The notes under the pieces are model-generated. The model was not told the DNA's origin and ran no database searches. It saw only the letters and a program-made list of their open reading frames with translations. Positions 48,507-57,014 of a stretch of DNA of 64,000 bases are shown piece after piece. Numbering within the stretch: position 1 is the stretch's first letter; each line of letters starts with the position of its first letter. Position numbers and translations under genes: made by a program. This DNA is from CBDCUQ01 sp965222835 (GTDB lineage Bacteria; Pseudomonadota; Alphaproteobacteria; Rhizobiales; Hyphomicrobiaceae): positions 1,240,001 to 1,304,000 of the forward strand of contig CBDCUQ010000004.1 of NCBI GenBank assembly GCA_965222835.1, given 5' to 3'.

Positions 48507-51461
48507 ATGGTAAAGCCTAAGAAAATAGCGCGTCCGTCCGATCCACTGACCACCATTCACGTTCGGGGGGCACGCGAACACAATTTGAAAAATGTCAATC
48601 TCGAAATTCCGCGTAATGCGCTGGTCGTGTTCACGGGACTGTCGGGCTCGGGCAAATCCTCGCTCGCCTTCGATACCATCTATGCCGAAGGGCAACGCCG
48701 GTATGTTGAGAGTCTTTCCGCCTACGCGCGTCAGTTTTTGGAGATGATGCAAAAGCCGGACGTCGATCATATCGACGGGCTATCGCCGGCGATTTCGATC
48801 GAACAAAAAACGACGTCCAAAAATCCGCGATCGACGGTCGGCACGGTGACGGAGATCTACGATTATCTGCGCCTGCTGTTCGCGCGCGTGGGTGTGCCCT
48901 ATTCGCCCACCACGGGTCTCCCCATCGAAAGCCAGACCGTCACGCAGATGGTCGATAAGGTGATGGCGTTGCCGGAAGGCACGCGGCTTTATCTGATGGC
49001 GCCGGTGGTGCGCGGGCGTAAGGGCGAATACCGCAAGGAGCTGGCGGAGTGGCAGAAGAAGGGCTTCCAGCGCGTCAAAGTTGACGGCACGATTTCTGAG
49101 ATCGCGGATGCGCCCAAGCTCGACAAAAAGTTCAAGCACGACATCGATGTCGTCGTGGATCGATTGGCCGTCAAGGGCGATATCAAGACGCGGCTCGCGG
49201 ACAGCTTCGAGACGGCGTTGAAACTGGCGGACGGTCTTGCCATTGTCGAACTGGCGGACAAGCCGCTGCCCAAATCGAAGACGTCGGGCGCGAATAAGAG
49301 CAAGAACGATACGCACGAACGCATCATCTTCTCACAACGCTTTGCCTGTCCGGTGTCTGGCTTCACCATTGAAGAGATTGAGCCGCGCCTCTTTTCGTTC
49401 AATGCCCCGGCCGGCGCTTGCCCAAAATGCGATGGGCTTGGCACGGAGCTGCAATTCGAGCCGGATCTGGTGGTGCCCGACGGCTCGCTGTCGCTGCGGG
49501 ACGGCGCCATCGTGCCCTGGGCCAAAACCGGCGCGTCGTCGCCCTATTACGAGCAGACGCTGGAGAGCTTGGCCAAGTTCTACAAGGTGTCGATGTCGAC
49601 GCCGTGGGAGCGGCTGCCGAAACATGTTCAGCTGGCGCTTCTGTTCGGCTCGGGCGACGAGGTGGTGACCTTCACCTACTGGGATGGCACGCGCAATTAC
49701 CGGACCAAGAAGGAGTTCGAAGGCGTCATCGGCAACATCGAGCGGCGCTGGCGGGAAACGGACAGCGAATGGGTGCGCGAGGAGCTGTCGCGCTATCAAG
49801 GCTCGCATGCCTGCGATGCTTGTGATGGCTATCGTCTCAAACCCCAATCGCTGGCGGTGAAGATCGGCGGCAAGCACATCGGCGAGGTGTGCGACTTTTC
49901 CATCAAGGCGGCCAACCAATGGTTCGCCGATGTGCCGAAGACGTTCACGAAGCAACAGAGCCAGATCGCCACGCGCATTCTGAAAGAAATCCGCGAGCGC
50001 CTGGCGTTCCTCAACGACGTCGGTCTGGAATACCTGACGCTGTCGCGCTCCTCCGGCACGCTCTCCGGCGGGGAATCGCAACGCATCCGCCTCGCCTCGC
50101 AAATCGGCTCCGGGCTCACCGGCGTGTTGTACGTGCTGGACGAACCGTCCATCGGGTTGCATCAGCGCGACAACGACCGCCTGCTCGGCACGCTCAAGCA
50201 CTTGCGCGACATCGGCAACACCGTGATCGTGGTCGAGCATGACGAGGATGCGATCCTGCAGGCTGATCATGTGGTCGACATCGGCCCTGGGGCCGGTGTG
50301 CATGGCGGTGAGATTGTGGCGCAAGGTCCGCCGTCCGACATCATGGCCAATCCGAACAGCCTGACGGGCGAGTACTTGTCCGGTGATCGCCAGATCCCTG
50401 TGCCCAAAGCGCGGCGCACGCCGCAGCCCAAACGCACGATCAAGGTGGTCGGCGCGCGTGGGAATAATCTGCAGGACGTGACGGCGGAAATTCCGCTGGG
50501 GCTGTTCACCTGCGTCACCGGTGTTTCGGGCGGGGGCAAGTCCACGCTCCTCATCGATACGCTTTACCGGGCCATTGCGCGGAAGCTTACGAACGCGCGC
50601 GAATATCCGGCCGAGCATGACAAGATCGTCGGCCTGCAGAACCTCGATAAAGTGATCGACATCGACCAATCGCCGATCGGGCGGACGCCGCGCTCCAACC
50701 CGGCGACCTACACGGGGGCCTTCACGCCCATTCGCGAGTGGTTTGCGGGCCTGCCGGAAGCCAAGGCGCGCGGCTACGAGCCGGGCCGCTTTTCCTTCAA
50801 CGTCAAAGGTGGGCGCTGCGAAAAGTGTCACGGCGACGGCGTCATCAAAATCGAGATGCACTTCCTGCCCGACGTCTACGTCACCTGCGAGGAATGCAAG
50901 GGCAAGCGCTACAACCGCGAGACGCTCGAGGTGCGCTTTAAAGACAAGTCGATTGCCGACATTCTCGACATGACGGTGGAGGAAGGCGCCGAATTCTTCA
51001 AAGCCGTCCCCTCAATTCGCGACAAGCTGGAGACTTTGGCGCGCGTCGGGCTCGACTACATCCACATCGGCCAGCAGGCGCCGACGCTGTCGGGCGGCGA
51101 AGCGCAGCGCGTCAAGCTCTCCAAGGAACTGTCGCGGCGGGCGACGGGGCGCACGCTTTACATTCTCGACGAGCCGACGACGGGCCTGCACTTCCACGAC
51201 GTGGCGAAGCTTTTAAACGTGCTGCACGCCTTGGCAGACGCCGGCAACACAGTGGTGGTCATCGAGCACAATCTGGAGGTGATCAAAACCGCGGACTGGA
51301 TTATCGACCTCGGCCCCGAAGGCGGCGACGGCGGCGGTGAGATCGTGGCGACGGGCACGCCCGAAGACGTCGCGAAGGTGAAGGGCAGCTATACGGGCCG
51401 GTATTTGAAGGAGCTCCTGGCGCGCCGGAGCCGCGGCGGGAAGCGGCAGGCAGCGGAGTGA
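48507..51461 (+). CDS. uvrA: Excinuclease ABC subunit A
   Basis: Damage-recognition ATPase of nucleotide excision repair, full length at 984 residues. It has two ABC ATPase halves, with Walker A motifs VFTGLSGSGKSSLAFDTIYA and CVTGVSGGGKSTLLIDTLY. The signatures are SGGESQRIRLASQIGSGLTG and LSGGEAQRVKLSKELS. Zinc regions are FACPVSGFTIEE with ACPKCDGLG, and CEKCHGDG with TCEECKGKRYN. In the first zinc module one Cys is Ser (CPVSG), which I recall as usual in alphaproteobacteria. The ATG at 48507 gives the normal start. No SOS box is near; two LexA-type boxes lie about 690 bp upstream. Confidence 0.98.
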   Translation: MVKPKKIARPSDPLTTIHVRGAREHNLKNVNLEIPRNALVVFTGLSGSGKSSLAFDTIYAEGQRRYVESLSAYARQFLEMMQKPDVDHIDGLSPAISIEQKTTSKNPRSTVGTVTEIYDYLRLLFARVGVPYSPTTGLPIESQTVTQMVDKVMALPEGTRLYLMAPVVRGRKGEYRKELAEWQKKGFQRVKVDGTISEIADAPKLDKKFKHDIDVVVDRLAVKGDIKTRLADSFETALKLADGLAIVELADKPLPKSKTSGANKSKNDTHERIIFSQRFACPVSGFTIEEIEPRLFSFNAPAGACPKCDGLGTELQFEPDLVVPDGSLSLRDGAIVPWAKTGASSPYYEQTLESLAKFYKVSMSTPWERLPKHVQLALLFGSGDEVVTFTYWDGTRNYRTKKEFEGVIGNIERRWRETDSEWVREELSRYQGSHACDACDGYRLKPQSLAVKIGGKHIGEVCDFSIKAANQWFADVPKTFTKQQSQIATRILKEIRERLAFLNDVGLEYLTLSRSSGTLSGGESQRIRLASQIGSGLTGVLYVLDEPSIGLHQRDNDRLLGTLKHLRDIGNTVIVVEHDEDAILQADHVVDIGPGAGVHGGEIVAQGPPSDIMANPNSLTGEYLSGDRQIPVPKARRTPQPKRTIKVVGARGNNLQDVTAEIPLGLFTCVTGVSGGGKSTLLIDTLYRAIARKLTNAREYPAEHDKIVGLQNLDKVIDIDQSPIGRTPRSNPATYTGAFTPIREWFAGLPEAKARGYEPGRFSFNVKGGRCEKCHGDGVIKIEMHFLPDVYVTCEECKGKRYNRETLEVRFKDKSIADILDMTVEEGAEFFKAVPSIRDKLETLARVGLDYIHIGQQAPTLSGGEAQRVKLSKELSRRATGRTLYILDEPTTGLHFHDVAKLLNVLHALADAGNTVVVIEHNLEVIKTADWIIDLGPEGGDGGGEIVATGTPEDVAKVKGSYTGRYLKELLARRSRGGKRQAAE

Positions 51462-51698
51462 AGGGGTGACGGCAGCTTTCTTGGGCATTTCGGACGCAAT
51501 TTGTTGGGCGAGATTGTCTGCCTTTGACCCGAAACCGCCTCGACCTGCTTTATCGATATGCATCCCATTCAGATCTGTAGAAGTTCCGCGCATGTTATGA
51601 ACGATAGTCAACATTGGTTGAACGCCAGTTGTGCCTTAGTTCAGTCTCTCTTCGAGGGTAGTTGATGGGCAGTTGTAGCCGGGCAAATGGAGCGTCGC

Positions 51699-53102
51699 AT
51701 GTCGGCAGCACTTCTCGAGGCAGTAAGCAAGTGGCGGCAGGAGGCTGCTAAAGAGGATGCGAAGTATCTTTACGAGAGAAAGGACTTCGCTCAGCTGCTC
51801 ACAGGTGAGCGCTACATTGTTTCAGGTCGCAAGGGGGCCGGCAAAACGGCAACCCTTGGGTACATCGATAGGGCATGCAAAAAAGAGCAAATTGCTCACC
51901 GCCACCTCAGCGCTAAGGATCTGGATTTTCAGGCTCTGCGCGAGCTTTCCAAGAACCCAGTCCAAGCGGAAGGGTTCTGGCGCGAGGTTATTCTCAGCAC
52001 AGCTGTCTCGTTACTAAATGAGAACTATCTCCAGGACCGCGACCTCGGCCTCGTCGCACGCGCCACACGCACGCTCTCAGAAGTTGTGAATTATCTCAAG
52101 GAACGCGATTTCAATATAACGTATCGGGGGTTCACTCTTATCAAGCCGAAAAGTATGAACTGGCAAGAAAGAGCGATCGCTTCGAAGCAGTTTCTGCAAG
52201 AAATCTCTGGCACGTTATCCCAAGAGACCAAGGTTATTATCACATTCGATCAGCTCGACACTTCATTCAGGCACGACCTGAGTTCGGAGGACATGGCTGC
52301 CTATTTGCGTCTGTTAGAGGCTTTACTCTCCGCCGCTCAATCCGTTCACGAGAGCAACCCTTACGGTGGACTGCTAAGTGTCCTGCCTGTCGTCCTCATT
52401 CGCTCGGACATTCTCGCGCTAATCTCCAATAACGATAAAACGAAATGGGAAGACGACACGGTTGAACTCGTTTGGTCGCCTGGTGAGATCCGACAACTCC
52501 TGGCGCATCGGATAGCTGCTGATAGTGGACTTGACCAGAGCGATTTTGCCGCAAACTGGCACGCTCTGTTCGATAAGATCACTCTCAAGGATCGCTACGA
52601 CAACTACACCCAGAAGTCGAGCTTTGAGTGGATGGAGTTGCGCACGACATGGTGCCCGCGTGACTACATCTACTATATTCGGGAATGTGCCGAATACGCT
52701 GCCGACCAGGACGATGACATGATTTCATTCGAGCGACTGGTTTATACCGAGTTCAATTATTCATCCTACGTGCGTAAGCAACTTCTAGATGAGGGTCGTC
52801 CCCACCTGAAAGAGATTGAAAGTCGTCTCGAGCAAATTTCTAGACTTGCCCGGGATCACTCCCGGAAGCGGAATTTTTCTCTCGACGAGTTTTCGGAAGC
52901 ATTCGAATTGGACGACGCCAAGACCACTGCAAAAATTCTGGATGCTCTTTACAGCCTGAACGCCATTGGAAACATGACTGAGGGGGCTACCGGATACATG
53001 CACAATCGCTACAAATTCTGCTTCAAGGATAAATTCTCCGGCTCACTCGACAAGAAAGGTCACATTATCATTCATCCTGGCCTGTATAGATCGCTAACGT
53101 AA
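51699..53102 (+). CDS. P-loop ATPase of the Sll1717 family
   Basis: AAA-like ATPase of 467 residues with no signal peptide. Walker A is SGRKGAGKTATLGYIDRACK and the probable Walker B is KVIITFDQLDTSFRHDLSSE. The later TWCPRDYIYYIRECAEYAAD and a C-terminal region with winged-helix-like character (KKGHIIIHPGLYRSLT end) are typical of the family. Members appear in genomic islands and have been suggested to take part in defence or signalling, but no function is established. GGAG six bases before ATG 51699 decides the start over the ATG at 51687. It stands alone downstream of uvrA and is somewhat AT-richer than it. Confidence 0.78.
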   Translation: MSAALLEAVSKWRQEAAKEDAKYLYERKDFAQLLTGERYIVSGRKGAGKTATLGYIDRACKKEQIAHRHLSAKDLDFQALRELSKNPVQAEGFWREVILSTAVSLLNENYLQDRDLGLVARATRTLSEVVNYLKERDFNITYRGFTLIKPKSMNWQERAIASKQFLQEISGTLSQETKVIITFDQLDTSFRHDLSSEDMAAYLRLLEALLSAAQSVHESNPYGGLLSVLPVVLIRSDILALISNNDKTKWEDDTVELVWSPGEIRQLLAHRIAADSGLDQSDFAANWHALFDKITLKDRYDNYTQKSSFEWMELRTTWCPRDYIYYIRECAEYAADQDDDMISFERLVYTEFNYSSYVRKQLLDEGRPHLKEIESRLEQISRLARDHSRKRNFSLDEFSEAFELDDAKTTAKILDALYSLNAIGNMTEGATGYMHNRYKFCFKDKFSGSLDKKGHIIIHPGLYRSLT

Positions 53103-53517
53103 GAGGCTATCGCGGCATATCGCAGTAAGACGTTCGAGCTTCGCCGCCTCCCCGTTGACGGCTCTGGTCGCCAAATGGTGTGACATAGGCTGGGGCAATG
53201 GGTTTACTCATCCGCGCCGTTGTTGGCCTAGCCGTACCGTTCTGGGTGTCGAACGTGGCCTCGATCATTATTCCGTTCGGTCGCATCTGCGCCCGTCGAC
53301 AGCAACCCTGAGCTAGCGACAAGACGGGAAGCGTGAAGATCGCACGGCATGTCTTTAACTGGAATCTGCGGAAATCGTAGAGGCCACTCTCGACTTTGTC
53401 TGCTTAAGGCCCGTACCGGACGGATGGCCACTTTTCGCTTCTGAAAGACGTGCGGACATTGTGCATCGGAATGAATTTTTCGACTCGCGTCCCACTCCAC
53501 CCCACGCCCTCCCCCGC
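53103..53517. other. Gap of about 415 bp without a supported gene
   Basis: A 37-codon ORF at 53198-53311 would encode a hydrophobic peptide (GLLIRAVVGLAVPFWVSNVA), but its ribosome-binding site is weak. On the minus strand, near 53400-53465, the text resembles remnants of dispersed alphaproteobacterial intergenic repeats (ATGTCCGC words). I do not call a gene. Confidence 0.35.
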
Positions 53518-54612
53518 TCACTCCCGCTGAAGTTCGCGGGCGGAGCCGATGAGGAAGAATTCGGCGAGGTTTTGCGGGTCGATGTAGCCGACCAGCTTTT
53601 GGTCTCTGTCGACGACGGCGACGATGGGGGACTGGCGGCGCTGCAGGATCTGCATGGCGGGTTCGAGCGGGCTCGTCTGATCGACGGTGGCGACCTCCCG
53701 GGTCATGATCTCAATGACCGGCGTCTGGCCGCCGGTGGTTTGCAGCGCGTTGATCAAAGCTTCGCGGGTCAGCACACCGCGCAGGCGCCGCGCCCCGTCG
53801 ACCACGGGGAATTCCTGTTGCGTGGTCTTGAGCAGGAGGCTGGCTGCGGCATCCACATCCGCCGTCGGCGACAGCGTTTCGAAATTGACGACCATGGCGT
53901 CGCCCACGGTCTGGCCTCGGGATTGTTCGCGCATTTGCACGTAGCCCGCTTCACCGCTCGCCGCCAGAAAGATGAAGAGCGCGATCAGAATGAGGATCGG
54001 GTTGCCGAGCAGACCGAGGACGCCGAAGAAGATAGCCAGGCTCTGCCCGACGCTTGCGGCCATCTGGGTGGCGCGGGCATAGCCGAAGCGGGTGGCGAGC
54101 ACCGCGCGCAGGACGCGTCCGCCGTCCATCGGGAAGGCCGGGATGAGGTTGAAGACAAAGAGGACGGCGTTGGCCAGCGCGATTTGGAGGACGAGATCGG
54201 GCTTGATCTCGCGGACCGTGGACATGGCCTCCCAGTCGACCCTGTTGCCGATCCATAGGAACAGCACGGTGGCGATGACGAGATTGACCAGGGGGCCTGC
54301 AATAGCGACCTGGATTTCTTCTGCCGGTTTTTCGGGGATGCGATCCATGGCGGCGACGCCGCCGATGGGCAAGAGCGTGACGTCGCGGGTCGTCACGCCG
54401 AAGCGGCGGGCGACCATGATATGCCCGAACTCGTGCAGGACCACGCAGGCGAACAGGACGATGATAAAGATGACGCCGGTGACCGCCGCCTGAAAGCCGC
54501 CGTCGATCCAGTGAATGGCGGCGATCCAGGCCAGCAGCAGAAAAAAGGTGAGATGGACGCGGACGGCCGTGCCCGCGACCTCGAACAGCTTGATCGATCC
54601 ACTGGTGAACAT
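53518..54612 (-). CDS. Site-2-protease-family metalloprotease with CBS domains
   Basis: Membrane-embedded zinc protease (M50) of 364 residues, a regulated-intramembrane-proteolysis enzyme. The HExxH motif lies in FACVVLHEFGHIMVARRFGV (near residue 60) and the third-ligand Asp region in FNLIPAFPMDGGRVLRAVLA. About six membrane segments come first (LTFFLLLAWIAAIHWIDGG), followed by two CBS domains (about 245-355, LLLKTTQQEFPVVDGARRL, RQSPIVAVVDRDQKLVGYID). CBS domains suggest control by adenine nucleotides. ATG at 54612. Not linked to an anti-sigma gene here. Confidence 0.94.
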   Translation of the reverse strand: MFTSGSIKLFEVAGTAVRVHLTFFLLLAWIAAIHWIDGGFQAAVTGVIFIIVLFACVVLHEFGHIMVARRFGVTTRDVTLLPIGGVAAMDRIPEKPAEEIQVAIAGPLVNLVIATVLFLWIGNRVDWEAMSTVREIKPDLVLQIALANAVLFVFNLIPAFPMDGGRVLRAVLATRFGYARATQMAASVGQSLAIFFGVLGLLGNPILILIALFIFLAASGEAGYVQMREQSRGQTVGDAMVVNFETLSPTADVDAAASLLLKTTQQEFPVVDGARRLRGVLTREALINALQTTGGQTPVIEIMTREVATVDQTSPLEPAMQILQRRQSPIVAVVDRDQKLVGYIDPQNLAEFFLIGSARELQRE

Positions 54613-54802
54613 CCCTGAGATGTGTGGGCTTTGCTCGCGCGCGTCAAGCGGCGTGTGCGGCGGTGGTTGATGTGTGGCCGGGAGGGGGCGTCAGCCTTTG
54701 ATCTCCGTCATACGCGGTCCGGCTCGTCCAACGGTAGAATTGTGCGAGATTTTGTGTGGCGCATGTCGCCGATTGTTGGGTTCTTATTGAAGGGCTTACG
54801 AG

Positions 54803-55387
54803 ATGGATGACTCATCTGAGCGGTACACGCCGCTGCCCTGGTATTGGGGTGGTTTTCTTCTAGGTATTGTGTTTTTCGCAGCCGTCTTGCTGGTCAAGCC
54901 GATTGGTGTCTCGACGCAGTTCGTGATCCTGGACGGCATCATCTGGAATGCGATTGATCCGGATGTCGTCATCGGAGATGCCACGGCGGAATCCGGCTAT
55001 TCGAGCACCAACGCCTATCTCAACAAGAGCGGCGGCAAGTACGCGAAAAGCGTCGCCAATCCTCTCAATTACGGGTTCGTCTTTGTGCTTGCGATGCTGG
55101 GCGGGGCATTTCTATCGGCGTTGCCGCGCGATGGTGTCGTCGGCCGGGAACGGTTGATGCCCGGCATCTGGCGGGCGAATTTTGGCGACTCGGTTGCGCG
55201 GCGGTTTCTTGTGGTTTTCCTCGCCGGCTTTTTGGTGCTGTTCGGGGCGCGGCTCGCCGGCGGGTGCACGTCGGGGCACATGATGAGCGGGATGATGCAA
55301 ACGGCGCTCTCCGGGTTCCTTTTTTCGGCGGGTGCGTTCCTCGCCGGCATTCCCGTTGCGCGCCTTCTCTTCCGCAAGGGGGGTTAG
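54803..55387 (+). CDS. YeeE/YedE-family sulfur transporter, first half
   Basis: Polytopic membrane protein of 194 residues with about five helices (WGGFLLGIVFFAAVLLVKPI, FVFVLAMLGGAFLSALPRDG, RFLVVFLAGFLVLFGARLAG). The signature GARLAGGCTSGHMMSGMMQT, with its conserved Cys, marks the YeeE/YedE (TsuA-like) thiosulfate-uptake family. It is one half of a two-gene version: the second half begins 3 bp after the stop. The pair should assemble one transporter carrying thiosulfate or a similar sulfur compound inwards. The ATG at 54803 is the first in the frame. It is divergent from the site-2 protease gene. Confidence 0.9.
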   Translation: MDDSSERYTPLPWYWGGFLLGIVFFAAVLLVKPIGVSTQFVILDGIIWNAIDPDVVIGDATAESGYSSTNAYLNKSGGKYAKSVANPLNYGFVFVLAMLGGAFLSALPRDGVVGRERLMPGIWRANFGDSVARRFLVVFLAGFLVLFGARLAGGCTSGHMMSGMMQTALSGFLFSAGAFLAGIPVARLLFRKGG

Positions 55388-55390
55388 GTG

Positions 55391-55963
55391 ATGGATAAAA
55401 TCCTTCTTGCCGTTGTTCTGGGAGGCGCGTTCGGGTTTGCGCTGGACCGTGTTGGTGCGACCAACCCCGGCCTGATCATCCGCATGCTCAACCTCACCAA
55501 CCTGCATCTGATGAAAACCATCCTGATGGGCATCGGTGTGGCGTCGGTTTTTGTGTTCGGGGGGCTTCTCCTGGGCGTTGTCGATCCGGGACACCTCTCG
55601 GTCAAGGCGACACACGTCGGCGTGTTCTTCGGCGGCCTTATCTTGGGGATCGGATTTGCAATCTCGGGCTACTGTCCGGGCACCGGTTTGACGGCGATGG
55701 CGACGGGGCGCGTGGATGCGCTCTTCTTTGTCGTTGGCGGGCTCGTGGGCGCCGCCGCTTACATGATCCTGCATCCTGTCGTGGACGCCACTGGCATGCT
55801 CGAGAGCCTGGCCGGCGGCAAAACCACGTTGGGTGACATTGCCGGCACGGACTACCCGGCGCTGCTCAGCGGCGTCTCCGGGGCCTGGGCCGGCATTGTC
55901 ATGGGCCTGGTGTTCGTCGTGATTGCCGCCGCTCTCCCGGCGGGACGATCGACCGCCGGTTAG
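55391..55963 (+). CDS. YeeE/YedE-family sulfur transporter, second half (DUF6691-like)
   Basis: This 190-residue membrane protein has about five helices. The second conserved Cys motif of the family is in FAISGYCPGTGLTAMATGRV; other segments are KILLAVVLGGAFGFALDRVG and HVGVFFGGLILGIGFAIS. ATG 55391 lies just after a GTG at 55388; AGG immediately precedes. It starts 3 bp after the stop of the first half, so the two are co-translated and probably form one complex. The 3' end overlaps the convergent gene at 55960-56241 by 4 bp. Confidence 0.9.
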   Translation: MDKILLAVVLGGAFGFALDRVGATNPGLIIRMLNLTNLHLMKTILMGIGVASVFVFGGLLLGVVDPGHLSVKATHVGVFFGGLILGIGFAISGYCPGTGLTAMATGRVDALFFVVGGLVGAAAYMILHPVVDATGMLESLAGGKTTLGDIAGTDYPALLSGVSGAWAGIVMGLVFVVIAAALPAGRSTAG

Positions 55964-56241
55964 TCGACGTAACGGTCAAGCCATCGCTGGGCGTACCCTC
56001 GGGCCGAGGGGCCGATGGTGATGCCGCCATAGGTACGATCGACGTAACTATGTGCGTGGTATCCGTCGTCATTGCTGCCGTAACTGCGCAGTGCGTCGAT
56101 TTCCCTGTCGGTCAACCATCCGCCTGAGCGCTCCCTTGCGCGCGCCTCCTCAACGTCGCTGATGCTGTTTGCGAAGACACTTGGCGCGCCTGCCGCCGCC
56201 AATACACTCGCCAATGCCAGGGACATGAGAGATCGTTTCAT
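55960..56241 (-). CDS. Exported small hypothetical protein
   Basis: This 93-residue protein has a clear signal peptide (KRSLMSLALASVLAAAGAPS, cleavage after VFA) and a short mature domain rich in Arg, Tyr, Gly and Asp (GGWLTDREIDALRSYGSNDD, DRTYGGITIGPSARGYAQRW). AAGGAG precedes the ATG at 56241. No family recognised. The tail overlaps the YeeE-type gene by 4 bp in convergent orientation. Confidence 0.65.
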   Translation of the reverse strand: MKRSLMSLALASVLAAAGAPSVFANSISDVEEARARERSGGWLTDREIDALRSYGSNDDGYHAHSYVDRTYGGITIGPSARGYAQRWLDRYVD

Positions 56242-56518
56242 CGGTTTCTCCTTGTGTTGCGCGGGGGATGCGACGTCGAAGCTTTGCCGCTGGTCTCGAC
56301 CGGCGTCGCGGCGAGAGCGGGACACTGTGAGGGGGAAGACTACGCTTCAACCCGGCCTTCGGCGCTGTTCCCTGGGGAACAGACGCCCGCTCTGAACGGA
56401 CCTCGATGTGTGTTCGATGTTATCGCCGTCGCCGGTCTCGGTAACGCTACCGGCATTGTGTGCGTGTCATCCTGGTGATGCAGAGGACGTGGGAGACGTG
56501 TTGCCCCCGTCCTTTTTT
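56242..56518 (+). ncRNA. Possible small RNA region ended by a terminator
   Basis: No supported ORF lies here, but the DNA is structured. CTGTTCC and GGAACAG form a 7-bp stem with a CTGG loop around 56367-56384, and a terminator follows at 56485-56518. The unit is divergent from the gene at 55960. It might be a structured RNA such as an unrecognised 6S-like RNA; I cannot name it. Expression is unknown. Confidence 0.3.
56485..56518 (+). terminator. Rho-independent terminator
   Basis: GGACG (56485-56489) pairs with CGTCC (56508-56512), an inner GGG pairs with CCC across one mismatch, and the stem is followed by TTTTTT (56513-56518). There is no annotated plus-strand gene immediately upstream, so it marks an unassigned transcript. 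Confidence 0.6.
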
Positions 56519-56594
56519 CTTTGCTCAAGCGTACGGGCAGACGCTGTAGGAGGGCTCTCAGTCACCCGCCCCCTGATCGACAGCTTGCCGATTG

Positions 56595-56861
56595 TCACTT
56601 GGGCTGAATCTCAATATCACCCACGACTTCGAGAACTGTATCGAGGCCCTCAATGCTTTCGGGAATCTTTTCTTTCACATCCTTGTGCCGGGCGTAAATG
56701 ATGATTGCGGGATCGCCAATGGCATTCTCGCCTAGGCCGACGCCGACCACCTCGTCAATCTTGAGCAGCTTGGCCTCGTTCCGCTCCTTGATTTGCTCGG
56801 CTGGGGTCGTCGGCTTGGTGTCGTCCGGATGGTATTCAACTGAAATGTCGTTATCCGACAT
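56595..56861 (-). CDS. Small protein resembling the N-terminal domain of the adjacent protease
   Basis: This 88-residue acidic protein has no signal peptide. Its centre, DEVVGVGLGENAIGDPAIII followed by YARHKDVKEKIPESIEGLDT, parallels residues ~90-155 of the trypsin-like protein upstream (NAVVGIGIGSAEVDFDQ..., then PVLNVYVAEPM). In such proteases this N-terminal segment is a beta-alpha-beta domain before the catalytic part. It could therefore be a free-standing inhibitor or prodomain-like partner (inference). AGGAG eight bases before ATG 56861 sets the start. It lies about 150 bp after the protease stop on the same strand. Confidence 0.6.
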   Translation of the reverse strand: MSDNDISVEYHPDDTKPTTPAEQIKERNEAKLLKIDEVVGVGLGENAIGDPAIIIYARHKDVKEKIPESIEGLDTVLEVVGDIEIQPK

Positions 56862-57014
56862 ACGCATCTCTCCTCTGCAGGACAGTTTGCCCACAGGGAT
56901 TATGCCTGAATTCGTCCGCGCCTTCCAGTGTTCAGAATTCGCCCAGCAGTACAGGTTGTGCGCGGGTTTTCGCAGACCGCAGCGTATCCTGTTACAACAC
57001 CGCTGGTCCCGAAC

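Noticed and set aside
49332..50861. Large minus-strand ORF of 509 codons opposite uvrA
   Set aside because: It is an antisense shadow of uvrA, with Arg/His-rich composition and no motif.
51583..51597. LexA-like site GTTC-N7-GTTA upstream of the Sll1717-type ATPase
   Set aside because: One half-site base is wrong, and a single imperfect match may occur by chance. I mention it only as weak support.
53198..53311. 37-codon hydrophobic ORF
   Set aside because: Weak ribosome-binding site and no conservation known; it may be a chance frame in repeat-derived DNA.
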